Positions 1 through 5,655 of a stretch of 10,165 nt of DNA are shown here, piece by piece. The DNA lies in the NCBI GenBank assembly GCA_900551185.1, contig URVF01000044.1, positions 1-10,165 of the forward strand, read 5' to 3'. How positions within the stretch are numbered: the stretch's first letter is position 1; each line of letters begins with the position of its first letter. The position numbers and the translations under genes were made by a program. The notes beneath the pieces are model-generated. The model had not been told where the DNA came from, ran no database searches, and saw only the letters and a program-made list of their open reading frames with translations. Origin of the DNA: an uncultured Collinsella sp. (GTDB lineage: Bacteria > Actinomycetota > Coriobacteriia > Coriobacteriales > Coriobacteriaceae).

Positions 1-49
1 ACGAGATCATGCCTAGTCTCGTGGGCTCGGAGATGTGTATAAGAGACAG
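1..49 (+). other. Untrimmed Illumina Nextera/P7 adapter (artefact)
   Basis: Bases 1-7 (ACGAGAT) match the 3' end of the Illumina P7 primer. Bases 8-15 (CATGCCTA) match a standard Nextera i7 index in adapter orientation; from memory it is N706, read as TAGGCATG on a sample sheet. Bases 16-30 (GTCTCGTGGGCTCGG) and 31-49 (AGATGTGTATAAGAGACAG) are the Nextera read-2 adapter and the 19-base Tn5 mosaic end. Genomic sequence starts at base 50, in the middle of yidC. This is library-preparation sequence left on a contig end. It is not a natural transposon end. Confidence 0.98.
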
Positions 50-122
50 GGCCCCAGTCGACCGCAAAGGTCTGGATGAGCTTGAGCAGCTCGAAAAGGA
101 TGTTAACGATCCAATCCCACAT
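50..122 (-). CDS. yidC: Membrane protein insertase YidC, N-terminal 24 codons only
   Basis: YidC (Oxa1/Alb3 family) inserts and folds proteins in the cytoplasmic membrane, alone or with SecYEG. Only the first 24 codons are present, because the contig ends at the adapter junction. The visible peptide begins MWDWIVNILFELLKLIQTF and ends in DWG. This fits the start of short actinobacterial/Gram-positive-type YidC proteins, with a hydrophobic first segment and the Trp-Gly that precedes the first conserved transmembrane helix. The ATG at 120-122 has a good ribosome-binding site (GGAGG, 132-136 on the complement) nine bases upstream. The gene lies 29 bases downstream of yidD, and the order rpmH-rnpA-yidD-yidC is widely conserved. 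The identification rests on a short peptide plus strong context. Confidence 0.82.
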
Positions 123-151
123 GTAAGTTTTCCTCCGATAGCGAGTGCCCG

Positions 152-376
152 CTAGGGCACAGGGTCATAACCGCCGACGTGCAGGGGATTGCAGCGAGCG
201 ATGCGCCTCACGGCAAGCCAGCAGCCTCTCAAAACACCGTGCTTCTCAATCGCCTGGACGGCGTATTGCGAGCACGTTGGGTAATAAATGCAGGCGTCAG
301 GCAATAAGGGCGAAATAACCTGTTGATATATGCGAATAGGAGCGATGGCAACACGTCGCAAAACGTGATTGCTCAT
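152..376 (-). CDS. yidD: Membrane protein insertion efficiency factor YidD
   Basis: YidD is a small membrane-associated protein that helps YidC-dependent insertion of inner-membrane proteins. The 74 residues match the usual family length of about 70-85. The family core is easy to see: a short amphipathic N-terminus (RRVAIAPIRIYQQVISPLLP), then the Cys motif YYPTCSQYA at residues 31-39, a helix with GVLRGCWLAVRRIARCNP, and the C-terminal HVGGYDPVP. The ATG overlaps the rnpA stop codon as ATGA (four shared bases, 373-376), which implies translational coupling. A strong GGGGAGG site (complement of 381-387) lies inside the end of rnpA. The gene sits between rnpA and yidC, its standard place. The call is secure. 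Confidence 0.96.
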   Translation of the reverse strand: MSNHVLRRVAIAPIRIYQQVISPLLPDACIYYPTCSQYAVQAIEKHGVLRGCWLAVRRIARCNPLHVGGYDPVP

Positions 377-711
377 CGCTCCTCCCCGGCAACGCCGGCG
401 CGCTTCATAAGCGAACGCAACGCCTTGTCCATCTCCTGCGGTGAGGAAACCCTCGTCTTGGGAGTTGCAAACAAGATGATGTCATAACCCGCAACGGGAA
501 ATCCGCAGCTGCGGGCGGCCTCGCGCATCACACGCTTAGATCGGTTGCGCACGACGGCACAACCGAGTCGCTTAGCACCAACGAAGGCGACCCTTCCGGA
601 GTCGCCTTCGCCAACCGATTCACATATGGTCATTCGAATCAGAGGGTGATTGAAACGACGCCCCTGACTGAACACATGCTCGAAATCTTGCCGAGACTTA
701 ATAGTCTTCAT
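373..711 (-). CDS. rnpA: Ribonuclease P protein component
   Basis: RnpA is the small basic protein that binds the catalytic RNase P RNA and aids 5' maturation of tRNAs. The 112 residues agree with the family length of about 110-130. Recognisable features are the N-terminal FEHVFSQGRRF region (residues 10-20), the strand ending FVGAKRLGCAVVRN (43-56) and the diagnostic RNR box VVRNRSKRVMREA (53-65), followed by YDIILFATP (75-83). The start ATG (709-711) lies 20 bases after the rpmH stop codon and has no clear Shine-Dalgarno sequence. Translation probably depends on coupling to the abundant rpmH message, or is deliberately weak. The stop codon overlaps yidD. No RNase P RNA gene is seen in this window. 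Confidence 0.96.
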   Translation of the reverse strand: MKTIKSRQDFEHVFSQGRRFNHPLIRMTICESVGEGDSGRVAFVGAKRLGCAVVRNRSKRVMREAARSCGFPVAGYDIILFATPKTRVSSPQEMDKALRSLMKRAGVAGEER

Positions 712-731
712 GCGAGATGTGTGTATCGCTG

Positions 732-866
732 CTAGACAGTGAGACGCTTGCGGCCCTTGGCGCGACGACGGGCGAGCACGGCACGACCACCCTTAGTGGC
801 CATACGGGCACGGAAGCCATGGGTCTTGGCACGCTTACGCTTATTAGGCTGATACGTACGCTTCAT
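732..866 (-). CDS. rpmH: 50S ribosomal protein L34
   Basis: L34 is a very small, highly basic protein of the large ribosomal subunit. The chosen product is 44 residues, beginning MKRTYQPNKRKRAKTHGFRA and continuing with the standard MATKGGRAVLARRRAKGRKRL segment. This is the complete canonical length. The open frame extends 20 codons further upstream, but the ATG at 864-866 is the start: an ideal AGGAGG (complement of 875-880) lies eight bases before it and the family begins with MKRT. It is the first gene of the leftward operon with rnpA, yidD and yidC. A promoter at 939-968 and a leader hairpin at 895-912 precede it. Confidence 0.98.
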   Translation of the reverse strand: MKRTYQPNKRKRAKTHGFRARMATKGGRAVLARRRAKGRKRLTV

Positions 867-894
867 CTTAAGTTCCTCCTGCTGCATTTCGAGT

Positions 895-912
895 GTCCGC
901 GGGGACGCGGAC
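895..912 (-). promoter_or_regulatory. Hairpin in the rpmH leader RNA
   Basis: A perfect 7-bp inverted repeat, GTCCGCG and CGCGGAC, flanks a four-base loop (902-905). It lies in the predicted rpmH leader between the promoter and the ribosome-binding site, ending 14 bases before AGGAGG. A further outer helix is possible between CTGC (882-885) and GCAG (913-916). There is no U-run after it, so it does not look like an intrinsic terminator. It could stabilise the message or bind a ribosomal protein, but that role is only inferred. Confidence 0.5.
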
Positions 913-938
913 GCAGATATAGACACGTGAGCTTGAAG

Positions 939-968
939 ATTGTAGGGAAATCAATGTTCAAATGTCAA
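939..968 (-). promoter_or_regulatory. Promoter of the rpmH–rnpA–yidD–yidC operon
   Basis: On the minus strand there is a perfect -35 hexamer TTGACA (complement of 963-968) and a -10 hexamer TACAAT (complement of 939-944, five of six to consensus), separated by 18 bases. Transcription would begin near 932, giving a leader of roughly 65 bases before the L34 start. This is a standard housekeeping-sigma promoter, which fits a ribosomal-protein gene. It fires away from the DnaA-box cluster at 1065-1149. Confidence 0.75.
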
Positions 969-1064
969 GAAATCAAAGGTAAAAGGTTGCGCAGTTCACA
1001 CGGTTCCCCCATAAGCACAACCGAAATTTGCGCCTCATGGCAACCTTTCACGATATTTCATCGA

Positions 1065-1149
1065 GTTTTCAACAGGTCATGTTGGCAATGTTGAGAACTT
1101 TTCGCCCGTTTTCCAAAGTTTTCAACAAGTTTTGAAAAGTTGTCGAAAG
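1065..1149. promoter_or_regulatory. oriC-proximal DnaA-box cluster (upstream part)
   Basis: This AT-richer stretch between rpmH and the unnamed gene carries closely spaced 9-mers related to the DnaA box TTATCCACA. They are TTTTCAACA at 1066-1074 and 1119-1127 (both inside the decamer GTTTTCAACA), TTCTCAACA on the complement at 1089-1097, TTTTCCAAA at 1109-1117, and weaker forms TGTTGGCAA at 1080-1088 and TGTCGAAAG at 1141-1149. The spacing of 9-10 bases between several starts suits cooperative DnaA binding on one face of the helix. The rest of the 867-1211 gap holds the rpmH leader and promoter. At 1150-1211 I see no clear promoter or ribosome-binding site, although a promoter for the rightward genes must lie nearby. 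The boxes are imperfect against the E. coli consensus, so the call rests on clustering, repetition and position next to rpmH/dnaA. Confidence 0.72.
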
Positions 1150-1211
1150 ATGAGAAACGTTGCACGGTGAGCTACTATTTGTTCGAAACCTTTTGAAAGA
1201 TTGCGAGCGGC

Positions 1212-2564
1212 ATGTCTGACGACTTTTACACCATGGTCGATTCCGGAGACCCGGCACCCGACAACGAGCACATCACCGGCGTGCGCGAAGAGCATGCGGA
1301 AGGCGAGCAGACGACCACGCAGGCACCAAAAGCCATGTACGCCGCGCGCATCGCCGTCTATGACGACATGCTGTCGACACCGCGGGTGATCGTCGTTGAC
1401 CCGCAAGATGTCCGCACGTATTTGGAAGAGACGACCAACACCGTCTACCAGTGCATGAAAGAACAAGGTGGCCATATCTCGCTCATGGTCATCCGCGAGA
1501 TTGTCGAAAACTTTATCCACGCACACTTTGCCGAGCCCATCATCTCGATTCTGGACGGCGGAGACACCATCCGCTTTGCTGATCAAGGACCCGGCATCGA
1601 CGACAAGGAACGCGCTTTCGACTTTGGCGTTACCAGCGCAAACAGCAAGATGAAGCGCTATATCCGTGGAACCGGAGCAGGGTTTCCCATGGTGCAGGAG
1701 TATTTGGAAAACGCCGGCGGTGCCGTATCCATCGAGGACAACATGGGCAACGGCACCGTGGTTACGGTAAGCCTGAACCCTAAACGAGTGCAGGAAATCG
1801 AGCGTGCCGGCGGACGCGGTGCTGCCGTGCGGCCCGAGACGGAGCAGCCCACATATCCCCTGCCGGGAGCTTTTGCGCAGCAGCCCATGGCAACGCAGCA
1901 GATGCAGCCCCCCGTGAGGCAGATGCAGCAGCCCGGAATGCTTCCCACACAAGAGCCCCAGGCGACATCGATGTCGATGCCGCCAAACATGCCAGAGGCC
2001 GTGCCGCTGGCGGATCAGGATGCAGCAGCAATGCAGCAGGCGACGGGCGCACCGGGTGGCCAGCAAATGGGCTATCAGCCGTACCAACAAGGATATCCAT
2101 ATCAGCAGATGCCGCCACTGGGGTACGGCCAGCAGTTCCCGCAGCAGTACCAGCAAGGATATCAGCAGCCGTACCAGCAGATGCCGCAGCAGCAGTACAA
2201 CCCCTGGGCCCAGCAGATGCCTCCGCAGCCTTACCAACAGTGGCCTCAAAGTTTTCAACAGCAAATGCCACCGATGCAGAGTTCTCAACAACCAGCAGCT
2301 CAAATGATGTATCCTAATGCAGCAAATCAGCATGCGCAGCCACAACCGGACGTGTTCGTAAGCGATCGCGGCAACGCCGCGCTGGGCTATCTGGCGCAAA
2401 ATCAAGCGTGCGGTGCAACCGATCTGGCGAGGGCGTTTGGAAACTCGGCCCCCACTTGGTCACGCACGCTCAATGACTTGGCGCAGGCCGGCTTGGTCAT
2501 CAAGCATGGCCAGAAATACCATCTGACCGAACTCGGCGCCGCTCGCGTGCGAGCTCAGAGCTAA
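1212..2564 (+). CDS. GHKL ATPase–Q-rich linker–winged-helix protein, upstream of dnaA
   Basis: I do not recognise a named family. Three parts are visible in the 450 residues. Residues about 55-190 form a GHKL (HATPase_c) ATP-binding domain: an N-box with REIVENFIHAHFAE (95-108, Asn100 as the likely Mg ligand), a G1 box FADQGPGID (122-130, Asp124 contacting adenine) and a G2 box RGTGAGFPM (152-160), then the closing strands GGAVSIEDNMGNGTVVTVSL. Residues about 205-380 are low complexity, rich in Gln, Pro, Tyr and Met, with repeated YQQ, QQM and QPYQQ units. Residues about 385-450 look like a winged helix: NAALGYLAQNQACGATDLAR, a second helix ending in NDLAQAGLVIKHG, and a wing reading KYHLTELGAARV. 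No histidine phosphoacceptor domain, membrane segment or signal peptide is seen, so it is likely cytosolic and DNA-associated. The ATG lacks a clear ribosome-binding site; Met8 (1233) is an alternative start. dnaA begins 15 bases downstream, so co-transcription is likely. Function is unknown; an anti-sigma-like or origin-linked regulator is possible. Confidence 0.85.
   Translation: MSDDFYTMVDSGDPAPDNEHITGVREEHAEGEQTTTQAPKAMYAARIAVYDDMLSTPRVIVVDPQDVRTYLEETTNTVYQCMKEQGGHISLMVIREIVENFIHAHFAEPIISILDGGDTIRFADQGPGIDDKERAFDFGVTSANSKMKRYIRGTGAGFPMVQEYLENAGGAVSIEDNMGNGTVVTVSLNPKRVQEIERAGGRGAAVRPETEQPTYPLPGAFAQQPMATQQMQPPVRQMQQPGMLPTQEPQATSMSMPPNMPEAVPLADQDAAAMQQATGAPGGQQMGYQPYQQGYPYQQMPPLGYGQQFPQQYQQGYQQPYQQMPQQQYNPWAQQMPPQPYQQWPQSFQQQMPPMQSSQQPAAQMMYPNAANQHAQPQPDVFVSDRGNAALGYLAQNQACGATDLARAFGNSAPTWSRTLNDLAQAGLVIKHGQKYHLTELGAARVRAQS
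2251..2290. promoter_or_regulatory. Two DnaA-box-like sites inside the upstream gene
   Basis: GTTTTCAACA (2251-2260) is an exact copy of the decamer found in both intergenic clusters. GTTCTCAACA (2281-2290), exactly 30 bases later, is an exact copy, in the opposite orientation, of the site at 1089-1098. Both are read as Ser-x-Gln-Gln (residues 347-350 and 357-360). The surrounding Gln codons shift towards CAA, unlike the CAG-rich stretch just upstream. They may be real DnaA-binding sites embedded in the coding sequence, or chance products of a Q-rich reading frame. Confidence 0.45.
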
Positions 2565-2579
2565 AGAACGGGAGAGACA

Positions 2580-4304
2580 GTGGACGAGGAAGCAAGCATC
2601 ATCCTGGGGGATGCCATCGCCTTTTGCCAGCGCGACGGCCAAGATGCACGCCTCATCAATATGCTGGGACAATCGCGCGCCGTGAGTTTAACCGAGGACA
2701 CTCTGACGATTGAGGCCCCTTCACGCTTTGCCATCGCTCAGCTCAAAAAGCATCAGCCGACTATTGAGGCCTATCTGGAAGAAATCGCCTTTGCACCGAT
2801 TGCTCTCGACATCGTGGCACCGCAAGGCGCCGCGACGGAATCCGCCGCCGCGACGGCGCCCGCCACGGCTCCCGCTGCTTCCCCGGCGGTGCCGGCCTCC
2901 GCAGGCGACGCGTCGACGGTCGAGCACCAGCACAGCGATGTTCCCCGTGAAACCATGGCACCGTTGCCGACCGCGGCGGCGACGTCAACGAACGCACCCG
3001 TCACGCACATGCCCATCGCTCACGACGCAGCGGCGGGCGCGGATTCGGGCATTGCAATCAAGAACACGCTCTCGGCCGATGATTTTCGTCGCATGATGAA
3101 CCAGATGAAGGGCGGAGCGCCGACTAAATCCACGCAAGCTGCGGCGCCCGCTTCACCCATGCCAGCACCGACCGTGCCGGCCGAGCAGAATACGGATGGA
3201 GCCCCGCTCGCCGCGAACTCAAAATTTACCTTTGAGAACTTTGTCTACGGCCCCGAAAACAGCCATGCCTATCGCTCGGCACTCAAGTTTGCCGCCCTCG
3301 CGGACGAGCGCGGCACATGCACATCACTGTTCATCTACGGCAAATCGGGCCTGGGCAAGACGCACCTGCTGCTTGCCATCAAAAACGAGCTCGCCGAGAA
3401 GTCGCCCGAGATCAAGGTCAAGTATGCCAACTCCCAGGCATATCTGGACGACCTGATGACCGAGTTCGACCGTCAAAAGAAGAGCAACGCTCCCATCATG
3501 CAGGCGTACCACGGCGTGGACGTGCTCATCATCGATGACATCCAAAACATCATCGGCAAGCGCGCGAGCGTGGACTACTTTTTCCAGCTCATGGACGAGT
3601 TCATCCGCAACAACAAGAAGGTCGTCATCGCGGCAGACCGCGCCCCCAAGGACCTAAGCATGGACGAGCGTCTGACCAGCCGCTTCAACGCCGGCATGCT
3701 CTGCCTGGTTGCAGAGCCCAGCTACGAGATGAAATACAAGATCTTGCAGCGCTATTACGAGAACACCATCGTCGCCGCCCCCGAGGCAGGCGACGACTCG
3801 CTGCTGGCGGCCTATGGGGGCGACGGCGGGCACCTGACCGACGAACACTTTAAACACATGGCCGAGGTCTCGGGCACCAACATCCGCGAACTCGAGAGCT
3901 TTTGCGAGCGCTGCGCCGGCGAGGCGGGCGACCGCGAGCGCGAGGGCGGGGAGCTCACCTTTGACGATATCGATGCCATCGCCAGCCAGTACTTCGACAC
4001 ATCGGCCAAAAAGATCAACGTCCAGACGGTTCAGTCCGTCATCGAAGAGCAGTACGGCGTGACGCACGAGGAGCTCATCGGCCCGCGTCGCAACGCCAAT
4101 ATCGCCAAAGCACGCCATATCGCTATCTACCTGGCCATCGAGATGTGCGAGATGACGACCACGGCGGTGGGCGCCGAATTTGGCAACCGCAACCACTCGA
4201 CCGTCAGCACGAGCTACAAAAAGGTCCAGAAGATGATCCAGGAAGACCGCACCGTCACCGAAGACCTCAAGTCACTGCGCGATAAAATTACACTGCGCTC
4301 GTAG
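2580..4304 (+). CDS. dnaA: Chromosomal replication initiator protein DnaA (divergent)
   Basis: DnaA is the AAA+ ATPase that binds boxes at oriC, forms a filament, melts the origin and recruits helicase. The product has 574 residues, longer than the usual 450-520. Domain I spans about 1-80 and is divergent. Domain II, about 81-212, is a long Ala/Pro/Thr-rich linker. Domain III starts near FTFENFVYG (217-224), with Walker A GKSGLGKT (254-261), Walker B VLIIDD (315-320) and the arginine-bearing ERLTSRF (363-369). An insertion of about 20 residues lies near 397-418, before the sensor-2 region TNIRELESF (433-441). Domain IV ends in a helix-turn-helix with RRNANIAKARHIAIYLA (503-519) and signature GNRNHSTV (535-542), where most DnaA proteins have GGRDHTTV. 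The GTG start has GGGAG five bases upstream (2570-2574). It follows the unnamed ATPase gene by 15 bases, and origin elements lie on both sides. Confidence 0.97.
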   Translation: MDEEASIILGDAIAFCQRDGQDARLINMLGQSRAVSLTEDTLTIEAPSRFAIAQLKKHQPTIEAYLEEIAFAPIALDIVAPQGAATESAAATAPATAPAASPAVPASAGDASTVEHQHSDVPRETMAPLPTAAATSTNAPVTHMPIAHDAAAGADSGIAIKNTLSADDFRRMMNQMKGGAPTKSTQAAAPASPMPAPTVPAEQNTDGAPLAANSKFTFENFVYGPENSHAYRSALKFAALADERGTCTSLFIYGKSGLGKTHLLLAIKNELAEKSPEIKVKYANSQAYLDDLMTEFDRQKKSNAPIMQAYHGVDVLIIDDIQNIIGKRASVDYFFQLMDEFIRNNKKVVIAADRAPKDLSMDERLTSRFNAGMLCLVAEPSYEMKYKILQRYYENTIVAAPEAGDDSLLAAYGGDGGHLTDEHFKHMAEVSGTNIRELESFCERCAGEAGDREREGGELTFDDIDAIASQYFDTSAKKINVQTVQSVIEEQYGVTHEELIGPRRNANIAKARHIAIYLAIEMCEMTTTAVGAEFGNRNHSTVSTSYKKVQKMIQEDRTVTEDLKSLRDKITLRS

Positions 4305-4319
4305 GGAAATAGAGACACC

Positions 4320-4483
4320 TGTTGAAAACTTGTCGAAACCACGGGCATAAGGTGTTTAAAACCCAACCCGCGGTGATGAAAAGTTTTGCGCAGGTTTTGA
4401 ACGTGGAAAACCACCCCTGTTGCACACAGGCTGCTGTCGATTCTCTTTCTGGGTCTGACCTGCGTCTTTGGGAGTAATCAACA
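4320..4483. promoter_or_regulatory. dnaA–dnaN intergenic DnaA-box cluster
   Basis: The 238-base gap between dnaA and dnaN has several DnaA-box-like 9-mers. TGTTGAAAA at 4320-4328 belongs to the decamer TGTTGAAAAC, the complement of GTTTTCAACA. TGTCGAAAC at 4331-4339 follows 11 bases from its start. CGTGGAAAA at 4402-4410 is the complement of TTTTCCACG, one base from the common form TTTTCCACA. TGTTGCACA lies at 4418-4426 and TAATCAACA at 4475-4483. The last lies next to the unwinding element. No strong dnaN promoter was recognised here. Confidence 0.72.
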
Positions 4484-4542
4484 GTTTCGTCAGTGCTATT
4501 ACTATTATTAAGATATTTATATCTATAGAAAGGTATTAAAAG
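4475..4542. promoter_or_regulatory. oriC: Probable origin unwinding element with DnaA-trios
   Basis: After the box-like TAATCAACA (4475-4483) and a 12-base spacer (4484-4495) the top strand reads CTA-TTA-CTA-TTA-TTA (4496-4510). On the complementary strand, read 3' to 5', this is GAT-AAT-GAT-AAT-AAT. That is a run of five triplets fitting the DnaA-trio (3'-[G/A]AT-5') defined for the B. subtilis basal unwinding system, in the same relative orientation to dnaA and dnaN. An AT-rich stretch follows, including the short inverted repeat AGATAT-TT-ATATCT (4511-4524), and runs to the dnaN start. This is the most AT-rich stretch I noticed in the window. The role as the duplex unwinding element is inference from this close pattern match. 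Confidence 0.78.
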
Positions 4543-5646
4543 ATGAAGTTCACCGTCAGCCAGAGCTCGCTTACACAAGCCATCGGCGTCGTTATGAAGG
4601 GCGTCGCTTCGGCATCCACCCTTCCCATCCTGTCGGGCGTGCTCGTCAAGGCGCAAGACGGCATCTTGGAATTCCAGACCTCTAACTACACCATCTCGAT
4701 CCGTCATCGCATCGCGGCACATGTCGAAGAAGAGGGCGAGATGGTTATCCCTTGTAAGATGCTCTCCAATATCACCAAGACCCTCCCCGATGCCCCGGTC
4801 ACCTTTGAGCTGTCCGAGCGCCAGGTGCTGATTGGTTGCGAGAAGAGCTCTTTCCGCCTGAACACGCTCGATGCCAATGACTTCCCCGAGTTTCCGGCCT
4901 ATGCCATCGAGAGCGCCGTGGAACTGCCGACCGATATCTTGTCCGAAATGGTCGGCCGCGTGTGGCGCGTCACCTCGACTGACAAGGCCCGCCCCATCCT
5001 GGGTGGCGTGCACATGAAGGTCGAGAACAACACCGTGCGCCTGGTGGCGACCGATTCCTTCCGCTTGGCCGTGTGCGATACGCAGGTCGAGACCTCGACC
5101 CTCGAAGGCTCCTTTGAGCTCAACGTTCCGGCCGACGCCTTTAACGACGCGCTGAACATCATGGCCAGCCAGGCGACCATCATGATCGGGGCTACCGACA
5201 CCCAAGTCGTCTTCGAGGCCGGCAACACCACCTACGTATCGCGCCGCATCGAGGGCGTGTATCCCAACTACAAGCAGCTCATTCCCGATTCGTGCGTGAC
5301 GAGCGTCAAGATCGACGTCGCCGCCTTTAACGCCGCCCTCAAGCGCGTAGCCGTTATCGCGAGCGCCAATCCCGCCGTCAAGTTCGAGATCGATGTCGAG
5401 AACGGGCAGATGGGCCTGTCTTCCATTTCCAATGACCAGGACCTTGCGCAGGAGACGATCGATGTCGAGGCCGAGGGCGAGTCGGGTACCATCGCCTTCA
5501 ACTACCACTACATCTTCGGCTGCCTCAATGCCCTGTCCAAGGAGAAGGAGATCACGCTGGAGCTCAAGAGCTACTCGCAGGCGGGCATCTTCAAGTCCTA
5601 CGACAAGATCAACTATCTGTACCTGGTTATGCCGGTTCGCATCTAG
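4543..5646 (+). CDS. dnaN: DNA polymerase III sliding clamp (beta subunit)
   Basis: DnaN forms the ring-shaped dimer that holds DNA polymerase III and other enzymes on DNA. The 367 residues match the family length of about 365-380. The start MKFTVSQSSLTQAIGVVMKGV is typical, as are STLPILSGVLVKA (26-38), the segment SSFRLNTLDANDFPEFP (116-132), and the C-terminus YLYLVMPVRI, which corresponds to the usual VMPMRL strand that forms part of the partner-binding pocket. Three clamp repeats are implied by the full length. The ATG has AGAAAGG (4527-4533) nine bases upstream. It lies directly after the origin unwinding element. recF begins nine bases after its stop codon, so the two genes are probably co-transcribed. 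Confidence 0.98.
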   Translation: MKFTVSQSSLTQAIGVVMKGVASASTLPILSGVLVKAQDGILEFQTSNYTISIRHRIAAHVEEEGEMVIPCKMLSNITKTLPDAPVTFELSERQVLIGCEKSSFRLNTLDANDFPEFPAYAIESAVELPTDILSEMVGRVWRVTSTDKARPILGGVHMKVENNTVRLVATDSFRLAVCDTQVETSTLEGSFELNVPADAFNDALNIMASQATIMIGATDTQVVFEAGNTTYVSRRIEGVYPNYKQLIPDSCVTSVKIDVAAFNAALKRVAVIASANPAVKFEIDVENGQMGLSSISNDQDLAQETIDVEAEGESGTIAFNYHYIFGCLNALSKEKEITLELKSYSQAGIFKSYDKINYLYLVMPVRI

Positions 5647-5655
5647 CGCTGCGCC

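Noticed and set aside
31..49. Tn5 mosaic end read as a natural transposon end
   Set aside because: It is joined to the Illumina adapter and index, so it comes from library preparation.
717..1094. Plus-strand frame crossing rpmH and the origin gap
   Set aside because: It overlaps L34 antisense, has no ribosome-binding site and no recognisable features.
1122..2405. Minus-strand frame rich in Leu, Arg and His opposite the Q-rich gene
   Set aside because: Its composition is simply the complement of CAG/CCG-rich codons, and the plus-strand frame has clear ATPase motifs.
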